This document shows positions 10,358 through 16,012 of a stretch of DNA of 16,012 nt, piece by piece. The stretch lies in the NCBI GenBank assembly GCA_902475475.1, contig CABRZY010000019.1, positions 1-16,012 on the forward strand. The letters run 5' to 3'. The translations under genes and the position numbers were made by a program. Numbering within the stretch: the first letter of the stretch is position 1; each line of letters begins with the position of its first letter. The stretch comes from an uncultured Collinsella sp. GTDB taxonomy: Bacteria; Actinomycetota; Coriobacteriia; Coriobacteriales; Coriobacteriaceae. The notes below the pieces were generated by a model. It saw nothing but the letters and a program-made list of their open reading frames with translations, was not told the origin of the DNA and did not search any database.

Positions 10358-10513
10358 TACAACCACGACACTTATGTCACCCTGAGTATCGAAACTCAGC
10401 GCAAAACAGCATTCCCAGGCGACGGACAACGGCCGCGCCCATCTATGCCCCACCCTTGCAAGCCATGTTCAGCAGCAGCTTGAATGTGAAATGCCGCCAG
10501 TGGCCGGATATCA

Positions 10514-10539
10514 TGAACGCTGTTCAGGCGCACTATAGT
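10514..10539 (+). promoter_or_regulatory. Possible promoter of the LacI-family regulator gene
   Basis: TATAGT (10534-10539) is a reasonable -10, about 60 bp before the regulator start. No good -35 is seen. A small inverted repeat, TGAAC (10514-10518) and GTTCA (10522-10526), overlaps the expected -35 zone. Confidence 0.3.
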
Positions 10540-10600
10540 AAGCTGTATCCGCACCAGCCCGTATCAGTGACAACATCGACCTCATTTTCCAGGAGACGCC

Positions 10601-11617
10601 ATGACCCAACCAGTTCGCACCGCACCTACGCTTGCCGAGGTTGCCGCAGCTGCCGGCGTATCGCGCTCCACGGCATCGCGTGCCCTCAACGATTCGCCCC
10701 GCATTAGCGAGGAAACCAAAAAGCGCGTCCGCGCGGCGGCCAAGGAAGTCAATTTTGTCCCCAACGCTCGTGGCCGAGCGCTCGCTGTCGGGCGCACGGA
10801 AATCATCGCCGTGCTCGTGACCGAGCCCCTGAGTGAACTCTTCAGCGACCCCACCTATAGCGAGTTTTTGAGCGGCATTACCGAGGAACTGTCGGAGTCG
10901 TCCTATCTGCCCGTTATCTTGCAGGCTTCTTCTACGCATGAGCGCAACCGCGCACGCGAGCACTTTGAGCGACGCTCGTTCGACGCCGTGATCGACGTCT
11001 CCCCCTACAAAGGCAGCGAGTTGCTCGAGGTGCTGCGCGAGCTGGGCGTACCCACCGTGTTGTGCGGCCAGCTCGAGGGCCACCCCTATCGCGATGTGTT
11101 CTCGACGGTCTACTCCGACGACGAAGAGGGCGGACGCTTTGCGGCACTCGCCATGAAGAAGAGCGGGCGCAAAGATATCGTCGCCGTGTTGGGACCGCAA
11201 GACAACCCCGCTGTTGTCGACCGCCTGCGCGGCTACCGCGCCGTCTTGGGCGAAGACCTCCCAGACGCAAACGTTATCTATACCGGCTGGAACAGTGGAG
11301 ACGGCTATCAGGCCATACACCAGATCCTCGCGCGCGAGATTGCTTTCGATGGCGTGCTCTGCGGATCGGACCGTATCGCGGCTGGCGTCATCACCGCACT
11401 CAACGAGGCAGGCCTATCCGTTCCGGCGGACGTTTCTGTCGTCGGCTTCGACGATCACGAGATTGCGACGCGCTGCGTCCCCGCGCTCACGACCGTCCGC
11501 CAGCCCCTGCGCGAAGAAGGCCACATGGCCGCCAACATTGCGCTCGATATGATCAAGGGTGCCGAGCCGACCACCTCCGTGATGCACATGCAGCTGATCC
11601 AGAGAGACTCGTTATAA
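10601..11617 (+). CDS. LacI-family transcriptional regulator (338 aa)
   Basis: The N-terminus is a LacI-type helix-turn-helix, TLAEVAAAAGVSRSTASRAL (residues 10-29), followed by the hinge region VPNARGRAL (53-61). The rest is a periplasmic-binding-protein-like effector domain, with IIAVLVTEP at its start, FDGVLCGSDRIAAGV and VSVVGFDDHEIA in its second half, and an end in QLIQRDSL typical of the family. The length is normal. The ATG follows AGGAG. It is divergent from ebgAC, and three perfect CAACCGGTTG palindromes lie between them, so it is the probable repressor of the beta-galactosidase genes, released by a galactoside or related sugar. The ligand is an inference. Confidence 0.93.
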   Translation: MTQPVRTAPTLAEVAAAAGVSRSTASRALNDSPRISEETKKRVRAAAKEVNFVPNARGRALAVGRTEIIAVLVTEPLSELFSDPTYSEFLSGITEELSESSYLPVILQASSTHERNRAREHFERRSFDAVIDVSPYKGSELLEVLRELGVPTVLCGQLEGHPYRDVFSTVYSDDEEGGRFAALAMKKSGRKDIVAVLGPQDNPAVVDRLRGYRAVLGEDLPDANVIYTGWNSGDGYQAIHQILAREIAFDGVLCGSDRIAAGVITALNEAGLSVPADVSVVGFDDHEIATRCVPALTTVRQPLREEGHMAANIALDMIKGAEPTTSVMHMQLIQRDSL

Positions 11618-11623
11618 GATACT

Positions 11624-11671
11624 GGGACAGGCTTTCCGCCAGACAGTTGTTGCGGAAAGCCTGTCCCGTTT
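11624..11671 (+). terminator. Terminator of the LacI-family gene; first copy of the hairpin array
   Basis: GGGACAGGCTTTCCGC (11624-11639) and GCGGAAAGCCTGTCCC (11652-11667) form a perfect 16-bp stem with a 12-nt loop, followed by GTTTT. It begins 6 nt after the regulator stop. It is also the first of three related hairpins in tandem. Confidence 0.85.
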
Positions 11672-11681
11672 TGAGCGCTCG

Positions 11682-11830
11682 TTCTGGGGCACAGTTTCCG
11701 TTAGACAGCTCAACCGGAAACAGTGCCCCATTATATTGCTGAATTCTGGGTCGCGCTTTCCCAGAGGACCCCCTTTGGGAAAGCGCGACCCGTTCTGGAC
11801 GCAGATTCCGGATTGTAGTTTCCCGGCGCA
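11682..11830. repeat. Hairpin array, copies 2 and 3 plus a decayed copy 4
   Basis: Copy 2: GGGGCACAGTTTCCG (11686-11700) with CGGAAACAGTGCCCC (11715-11729), 14 of 15 paired. Copy 3: GGGTCGCGCTTTCCC (11748-11762) with GGGAAAGCGCGACCC (11777-11791), perfect 15 bp. Both follow TTCTGG (11682 and 11744). Copies 1 and 2 share 19 of 25 bases over CTGGG to the loop motif AGACAG, yet each keeps its own pairing. TTCTGGACGCAGATTCCG from 11793 matches the left half of the unit but has lost its right arm. No coding frame fits; the 306-bp gap 11618-11923 holds only these hairpins and the aspS terminator. Confidence 0.75.
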
Positions 11831-11865
11831 CGACAGCAAGCCTCCGAACCATGACGTCACGACAT

Positions 11866-11900
11866 AAAAAACGCGGGAAGGCACACGTCCTTCCCGCGTT
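11866..11900 (-). terminator. Rho-independent terminator of aspS
   Basis: AACGCGGGAAGG (11870-11881) and CCTTCCCGCGTT (11889-11900) form a 12-bp stem with a 7-nt loop. On the minus strand the run of T (plus A-run 11866-11871) follows. It begins 24 nt after the aspS stop. Confidence 0.92.
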
Positions 11901-11923
11901 GCGGGCAATATGTAGCCGCTCGC

Positions 11924-13711
11924 CTACATCAGACGCAGGCTGACGTCCTTGAGCTGGGCGCCGCTAACGGCACTCGGGGCGCCCGACATGAGGTCGGAGC
12001 CGCTGGCCGTCTTGGGGAACGCCATGACGTCGCGGATGGAGTCGGAACCGGTGAGCAGCATGCACACGCGGTCCAGGCCCAGAGCGAAACCGCCCATCGG
12101 GGGCGCACCAAACTTGAGGGCCTCCATGAGGAAGCCGAACTGAGACTCGGCGCGCTCCTCGGTAAAGCCCAGGAGCTTGAGCATGGACATTTGCATCTCG
12201 GCGTTGTGGATGCGCATACCGCCGCCGCCGGCCTCAAAGCCGTCCATGACAAAGTCGTAGGTGCACGAACCGGCTGCCAGCGGATCGGCCTCGATCTTGG
12301 CGATGTCGGTCTCGGTCGGCAGAGTGAACGGCTGGTGCTCGGCAGCATAGGCCTTGCGATCCTCGTCCCAATGGAACAGCGGGAAGTTGACGACCCACAG
12401 GAAGTCGTGACCCTCGCGCTTGATCTCGAGCGCATTGGCCATGTGCGAACGCATGCCGCCCAGGATCTCGTCGGAGAGCAGGCGCGGGCCGGCGGCGAAC
12501 ATCACAAGGTCGCCGGGCTCGACGTCCATGCGCTCGCGCAGAGCAGCCATTTCCTCGTCCGAGAAGAACTTGACGATGGGGCTGTTGATGGAGCCGTCCT
12601 CGCGGAATGCGATCCAGGCCAGACCCTTGGCGCCAAACGTGGAGGCCACGCCGGCGAGCTTATCGATCTTGGCACGTGCCCAGGCACCGGCGCCCTTGGC
12701 GTTGATGGCCTTGACGACAGAGCCCTCCTCGTTTGCGGCAGTCGCGAAGACCTTGAATTTGGAGTTGGCAAAGATGTCGGTCAGGTCGACCAAGTGCATG
12801 CCATAGCGGGTATCGGGCTTGTCGGAGCCATAGGTGTCCATGGCCTCCCAGTAGTTCATGCGACGCAGCGGCGTGGGCATCTCGACACCCATGCGACCGA
12901 AGGCATCGGACAGGACTTCTTCGAGCGCGCTCATGACATCGTTCTGGTCCACGAAGGACATCTCGATATCGACCTGGGTGAACTCGGGCTGACGGTCGGC
13001 ACGCAGGTCCTCGTCGCGGAAGCACTTGGCAACCTGGTAGTAGCGCTCAACGCCACCAACCATGAGCAGCTGCTTCAGAAGCTGCGGGGACTGCGGCAGG
13101 GCGTAGAAGTTGCCCGGCTGAATACGGCTGGGGACGATGAAGTCACGGGCGCCCTCGGGCGTGGACTTAAACAGGGAGGGCGTCTCGACCTCCATGAACT
13201 CACGGTTGTGCAGTGCCTCGCGAATGGCAAAGGTAAAGTCGGAGCGCAGCTTGAGGTTGGCCATCATCTCGGGACGGCGGAGGTCCAGATAGCGATAGCG
13301 CAGGCGGGTGTCCTCGCTGGTCTCGATGCCGTCCTCGATCTGGAACGGCGGGGTGACGGACGTGTTGAGAACCTCGGCGTGGTCGGTCAGGACCTCGATC
13401 TCGCCGGTCGCGAGCTTGGTGTTGGTGGTCTCCTCGCCACGGGAGCGCACGACGCCGTGGATCTTGATGGGCCACTCGGGACGCATGGTCTCGGCGATCT
13501 TAAAGGCGTCGCCGTCGGAGTGCTCGGGGTCGAAGGTGAGCTGCGTGATGCCCTCGCGGTCGCGAAGGTCGCAGAAAATAAGGCCGCCGTGGTCACGGCG
13601 ACGGCTCACCCAACCGGTGAGGGTGACCTCTTCGCCCACGTTCTCGCGGCGAAGCTCGCCGCAGGTACGGGTGTGCATGGAATGCTCGTCGATGGGACGG
13701 GTCTGGCTCAT
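11924..13711 (-). CDS. aspS: Aspartate--tRNA ligase, bacterial type (595 aa)
   Basis: AspRS charges tRNA-Asp in the cytosol. The N-terminal anticodon-binding OB domain covers about residues 12-115 (CGELRRENVGEEVTLTGWV onward), then the class II catalytic core with YRYLDLRRPEM, PEGARDFIVPSR, ALPQSPQLLKQLL, motif 2 FRDEDLRADRQPEFTQVDIE and motif 3 GLDRVCMLLTGSDSIRDVMAFPK (landmark: GLDRV). A bacterial GAD insertion lies between motifs 2 and 3, and the length fits the bacterial type. The start ATG (13709-13711) follows AAAGGAGG; the conserved region begins at M12, so the first 11 residues are a short extension. Residue 41, after RRRD, is His rather than the Leu of E. coli, as in non-discriminating AspRS. 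It is a single-gene unit with a leader hairpin. Confidence 0.97.
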   Translation of the reverse strand: MSQTRPIDEHSMHTRTCGELRRENVGEEVTLTGWVSRRRDHGGLIFCDLRDREGITQLTFDPEHSDGDAFKIAETMRPEWPIKIHGVVRSRGEETTNTKLATGEIEVLTDHAEVLNTSVTPPFQIEDGIETSEDTRLRYRYLDLRRPEMMANLKLRSDFTFAIREALHNREFMEVETPSLFKSTPEGARDFIVPSRIQPGNFYALPQSPQLLKQLLMVGGVERYYQVAKCFRDEDLRADRQPEFTQVDIEMSFVDQNDVMSALEEVLSDAFGRMGVEMPTPLRRMNYWEAMDTYGSDKPDTRYGMHLVDLTDIFANSKFKVFATAANEEGSVVKAINAKGAGAWARAKIDKLAGVASTFGAKGLAWIAFREDGSINSPIVKFFSDEEMAALRERMDVEPGDLVMFAAGPRLLSDEILGGMRSHMANALEIKREGHDFLWVVNFPLFHWDEDRKAYAAEHQPFTLPTETDIAKIEADPLAAGSCTYDFVMDGFEAGGGGMRIHNAEMQMSMLKLLGFTEERAESQFGFLMEALKFGAPPMGGFALGLDRVCMLLTGSDSIRDVMAFPKTASGSDLMSGAPSAVSGAQLKDVSLRLM

Positions 13712-13732
13712 ACCAGTGATCCTCCTTTATGG

Positions 13733-13774
13733 ATCTGTGCCGCCCCGTGTCGTTCCGGGCGGCGTCGTACAGAT
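13733..13774 (-). promoter_or_regulatory. Bulged leader hairpin directly upstream of the aspS ribosome site
   Basis: In minus-strand order: ATCTGT, a 5-nt bulge ACGAC, GCCGCCC, an 11-nt loop, GGGCGGC, ACAGAT. The two 13-nt arms (plus 13733-13745, and 13757-13763 with 13769-13774) pair perfectly apart from the bulge. The stem ends 5 nt before the AAAGGAGG that serves aspS, so its folding could affect translation. No T-box motif (TGGNACCGCG) is present. A TAAGAT on the minus strand further upstream (near 13815) may be the -10. Confidence 0.5.
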
Positions 13775-13967
13775 TTGCCCAGCCTGCGTAAACCGCGCAG
13801 CCAGACATGGCGTTCTATCTTATCGCACCTGTGTCGATGTGCCGCGGAAAAGTGGCTCCTGCCCAAAGACTTGACGGAGACGAAACAATTGATGCGTCGC
13901 GGCACCCGTCTGCACGCGTCACGTGCGACAATATGCCCCAATAAAACAGCACTTGGAAAGGCCCGTC

Positions 13968-14603
13968 ATGACTGCACGGCTCATTGTTATGGATATCGAC
14001 TCCACGCTCATCAACCAGGAGGTCATCGACCTGTTGGGCGAGGAGGCCGGCGTAGGCGAGCAAGTTGCGCAAATCACCGAGCGCGCTATGCGCGGCGAGC
14101 TGGACTTTAAGCAAGCGCTCGAGAAGCGCGTGGGGCTGCTCGCCGGCCTGGACGAGAGCGTGTTCGAGCGCACGTTTGAGCGCGTGACGTTTACCCCCGG
14201 CGCGCTGGAGCTTGTGCGCTCGGCGCACAGCAAGGGCTGGAGGGTCGGCGTGGTAAGCGGCGGCTTCCACGAGGTCGCTGACAAGATCGTGGCTGCCGCG
14301 GGTATCGACTTTTGCCTCGCTAACCGCCTGGAGGTCGTGGACGGCAAGCTCACCGGTAAGTTGGCTGCCGACATTGTGACCAAGGAGTCCAAGCTCATCC
14401 AGCTGCTGGACTGGGCAGTTGAGTGCGGTGTCGACATGACCCATACCGTGGCAATCGGCGACGGCGCCAACGACATCCCCATGATCCAGGCCGCGGGCAC
14501 TGGCATCGCGTTTTGCGCCAAGCCCAAGACGCGCGAGGCAGCCCCGTTTGCCATCGACGAGCGCAACCTGATGCTCGCCATGGACATCATCCTGCGCGAC
14601 TAG
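13968..14603 (+). CDS. serB: Phosphoserine phosphatase-like HAD hydrolase (211 aa)
   Basis: This HAD-superfamily phosphatase fits SerB, which removes phosphate from O-phosphoserine in the last step of serine synthesis. Motif I is DIDST with the nucleophile D9 and acid/base D11; the four-helix cap follows (EVIDLLGEEAGVGEQVAQIT onward). Motif II is VVSGG (S97), motif III Lys is near K139-K142, and motif IV is GDGANDIPMI (D165, D169). The length is that of the catalytic domain alone, without the N-terminal ACT domains of some SerB proteins. The ATG at 13968 follows GAAAGG; an upstream in-frame GTG at 13923 adds 15 unrelated residues. It is divergent from aspS and has no clear terminator before larB. 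Related phosphatases acting on other small phosphates cannot be excluded. Confidence 0.88.
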   Translation: MTARLIVMDIDSTLINQEVIDLLGEEAGVGEQVAQITERAMRGELDFKQALEKRVGLLAGLDESVFERTFERVTFTPGALELVRSAHSKGWRVGVVSGGFHEVADKIVAAAGIDFCLANRLEVVDGKLTGKLAADIVTKESKLIQLLDWAVECGVDMTHTVAIGDGANDIPMIQAAGTGIAFCAKPKTREAAPFAIDERNLMLAMDIILRD

Positions 14604-14612
14604 CCGATCTGT

Positions 14613-14672
14613 CTAACAATTGAATCAGTCTGTCCTATAGTTTCCGAACAATTTTGTCTTAGTGTTCGGAAA
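14613..14672 (+). promoter_or_regulatory. Candidate larBC promoter with a perfect 10-bp inverted repeat
   Basis: CTAACA (14613-14618), a 17-bp spacer and TATAGT (14636-14641) make a plausible promoter. Immediately downstream TTTCCGAACA (14641-14650) and TGTTCGGAAA (14663-14672) form a perfect inverted repeat with a 12-bp spacer, 22 bp between arm centres, or about two helical turns, as for a dimeric repressor. No T-run follows, so it is not a typical serB terminator. It ends 45 bp before the larB start. It does not match the NikR site pattern known to me (GTATGA-N16-TCATAC). Confidence 0.55.
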
Positions 14673-14717
14673 AACACCCTTTGAGTGCTAGACTTTGCGC
14701 CGTCGAAGGGAACATAT

Positions 14718-15500
14718 ATGGATAAGCGAGATCTAGAGCAGCTACTGAGCGATGTTGCCGGCGGATCAGTCACCCCTGCCGACGCCCTCACACGCATCCA
14801 GACGGCTCCGACCGCCGATTTAGGCTTTGCGCAGCTCGATCTTTCGCGCGGAGTGCGCCAGGGAGCCGGCGAGGTTGTCTACGGTGCCGGTAAAACCGCC
14901 GAGCAAATTGCCGCCATTATCGAAGCGCTGCGCGATGCCGGCCAGGAGCGCATCCTGGTCACGCGCCTGGATGCCGAAAAGGCAGCCCGCACCTCGGAGC
15001 TCCTCGGCAACGGCATCGACCTGGGATATGTCCCGGACGCGCAGCTCGCCCTCGTGGGCGGCAAGCCCTCCCCTACCGGCAACGGACGCATCGTCGTCGC
15101 CTGCGCCGGCACGAGCGACCTGCCCGTCGCCGAGGAAGCCGCGTTGACGGCCGAGTTCTATGGCAACGAGGTCGACCGCCTCTACGACGTAGGCGTCGCC
15201 GGCCTGCACCGCCTACTCGCGCATGCCGAGGAACTTGCCCAGGCACAGGTGGTCATCGCCATCGCCGGCATGGAGGGCGCGTTGGCGAGCGTTATCGGCG
15301 GCCTGGTGAGCTGTCCGGTCATCGCCGTTCCCACCAGCGTTGGCTACGGCGCAAGTTTTGGTGGCGTAGCCGCGCTGCTCGCCATGCTCAACTCCTGTGC
15401 CAGCGGCGTTTCGGTCGTCAATATCGACAACGGCTTTGGCGCCGCTTACCAGGCAAGTCTTATCAATCATCTGAGCGCCGGCACACCCCGCGCCCGCTAA
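14718..15500 (+). CDS. larB: Nickel-pincer cofactor biosynthesis protein LarB (260 aa)
   Basis: LarB carboxylates nicotinic acid adenine dinucleotide in the first step of making the nickel-pincer nucleotide cofactor of lactate racemase. The N-terminal helical part (to about 45) leads to the PurE-like core with VACAGTSDLPVAEEA (127-141), DRLYDVGVAGLHRLL (153-167), IAGMEGALASVIGGL (182-196), PTSVGYGASFGG (205-216) and LNSCASGVSVVNIDNGFGA (224-242). Cys227 in NSCASG corresponds to the Cys known to form the covalent adduct in the family. The length is normal (about 250). The ATG at 14718 follows AAGGG; an earlier in-frame GTG at 14685 lies in the promoter region. It is followed by larC after 10 nt. 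Confidence 0.95.
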   Translation: MDKRDLEQLLSDVAGGSVTPADALTRIQTAPTADLGFAQLDLSRGVRQGAGEVVYGAGKTAEQIAAIIEALRDAGQERILVTRLDAEKAARTSELLGNGIDLGYVPDAQLALVGGKPSPTGNGRIVVACAGTSDLPVAEEAALTAEFYGNEVDRLYDVGVAGLHRLLAHAEELAQAQVVIAIAGMEGALASVIGGLVSCPVIAVPTSVGYGASFGGVAALLAMLNSCASGVSVVNIDNGFGAAYQASLINHLSAGTPRAR

Positions 15501-15510
15501 GGAGCATTCC

Positions 15511-16012
15511 ATGTCCAATCATCAGCACACGCTTATCATCGACGGCACCTCGGGCATCAGCGGCGATATGACCGTCGCGGCCCTGCTCGACCTGGGCGCC
15601 AGCGAGGAGCACCTGCGCGAACAGCTCGCCACGCTGCCGGTCGACGGCTTTGAGATTGCCGTTACACGCGTAAACAAGCATGGCATCGACGCCTGCGACT
15701 TTGACGTTCAGCTGGCAGAGGAGCTCGAGAACCATGATCACGATATGGCCTGGCTCTACGGCAACGAAGCGGGCACCGAGCACATGCACGAGCATGAGCA
15801 CCACCATCATGACCATGACGAGCACGAACACGAGCACTGCCACGAGCATGACCATGAGGGTCACCATCACGCCCACCACCATCACCACCGTTCTTTGGCG
15901 GATGTCACCGCCATCATCGATGGCTCACGGCTAAGCGATGGTGCCAAGCGTCGTGCCCTCGCCATTTTTTCCGTACTCGCCGATGCCGAGGCAAAGGCTC
16001 ACGGCAAAACGC
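15511..16012 (+). CDS. larC: Nickel-pincer cofactor biosynthesis protein LarC, N-terminal part (runs off the window)
   Basis: LarC inserts nickel into the pincer cofactor precursor, using CTP. The visible 167 residues have the N-terminal motif GTSGISGDMTVAALLDLGA (12-30), then a His-rich stretch 91-126 with 22 His in 36 residues and one Cys (C110), then the conserved RSLADVTAIIDGS (127-139) and LADAEAKAHGK (156-166). The ATG at 15511 follows AAGGAG, which overlaps the larB stop (TAAGGAG), so the two genes are probably translationally coupled. The frame is open to the window edge, so any internal frameshift (some LarC proteins are encoded in two overlapping frames) cannot be judged. The His-rich run is longer than needed for the fold and probably holds nickel. 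Confidence 0.93.
   Translation, partial: MSNHQHTLIIDGTSGISGDMTVAALLDLGASEEHLREQLATLPVDGFEIAVTRVNKHGIDACDFDVQLAEELENHDHDMAWLYGNEAGTEHMHEHEHHHHDHDEHEHEHCHEHDHEGHHHAHHHHHRSLADVTAIIDGSRLSDGAKRRALAIFSVLADAEAKAHGKT

Noticed and set aside
10257..10360. Three spaced copies of a 10-bp repeat as a possible CRISPR remnant
   Set aside because: The repeats are short palindromes placed over a promoter beside a LacI gene; they are operators.
10345..10707. 120-codon open frame between ebgA and the LacI-family gene
   Set aside because: It overlaps operator O3 and the regulator's start in another frame, has no ribosome site, and its composition does not look coding.
11853..11860. TGACGTCA palindrome between convergent terminators
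   Set aside because: An isolated 8-bp palindrome with no promoter nearby; expected by chance at this size.
13712..13800. T-box leader for aspS
   Set aside because: No TGGNACCGCG antiterminator motif, no terminator hairpin with T-run and no Asp specifier loop could be found.
12191..14110. 639-codon open frame on the plus strand
   Set aside because: It is antisense to aspS and overlaps the start of serB in another frame; no family match.
14641..14672. Rho-independent terminator of serB
   Set aside because: The stem is AT-containing with a 12-nt loop and is followed by AACACC rather than a T-run; it fits an operator better.

Overview
The window reads as chromosomal DNA from a high-G+C, Gram-positive gut anaerobe. 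The best guess is Collinsella or a close relative in the Coriobacteriia. That is an inference from the gene set (tandem feoA-feoB with a FeoB-associated Cys-rich protein, Ebg-type beta-galactosidase, LarB/LarC, an Old Yellow Enzyme-type flavoprotein), the strong AGGAGG-type ribosome sites, the bacterial-type AspRS and the AT-poor coding DNA broken by AT-rich intergenic repeats. No rRNA, tRNA, phage, plasmid or CRISPR locus was seen.

Layout. (1) 1-849, minus: N-terminal part of an OYE-family flavin oxidoreductase that meets a stop codon at 10-12, well before the barrel is complete; an 11-bp inverted repeat lies in its promoter/leader. (2) 952-4378, minus: a ferrous-iron uptake locus, feoA1-feoA2-feoB, then a terminator and a small Cys-rich membrane protein. 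A DtxR/IdeR-like box lies between feoA2 and feoB, and a perfect 15-bp inverted repeat lies upstream of feoA1. (3) 4426-5093: an HPr-like phosphocarrier with Asp at the Ser46 position, its terminator and promoter, and a 220-bp MITE-like element with 31-bp terminal inverted repeats. (4) 5141-6604, minus: an APC-superfamily amino acid permease of GadC/YjeM type. (5) 6758-11617: a lactose/galactoside locus, ebgA-ebgC (minus) divergent from a LacI-family regulator (plus), with three identical CAACCGGTTG operators between them. (6) 11618-11923: three tandem hairpins whose stems differ in sequence but stay paired, plus a decayed fourth, then the aspS terminator. (7) 11924-13711, minus: aspS with a bulged leader hairpin directly before the ribosome site. 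(8) 13968-16012, plus: serB-like phosphatase, then a promoter with a perfect 10-bp inverted repeat, then larB and the start of larC (nickel-pincer cofactor synthesis), running off the window.

How they fit together: the Feo genes form one Fe(II) uptake unit probably under an iron regulator. EbgA and EbgC form one two-subunit beta-galactosidase, translationally coupled and probably repressed by the adjacent LacI protein. LarB and LarC act in sequence to make the Ni-pincer nucleotide used by LarA-type racemases, which are not in this window. The HPr-like protein would link to sugar phosphotransfer or carbon signalling, but its D46 makes its role unusual.

The features most likely to be undescribed are the hairpin array with compensatory stem changes (11621-11830), the 220-bp MITE-like repeat (4817-5036), the natural S46D-like HPr, and the unassigned inverted repeats at 879-917, 4325-4378 and 14641-14672. 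All motif and family calls were made by eye without database searches.
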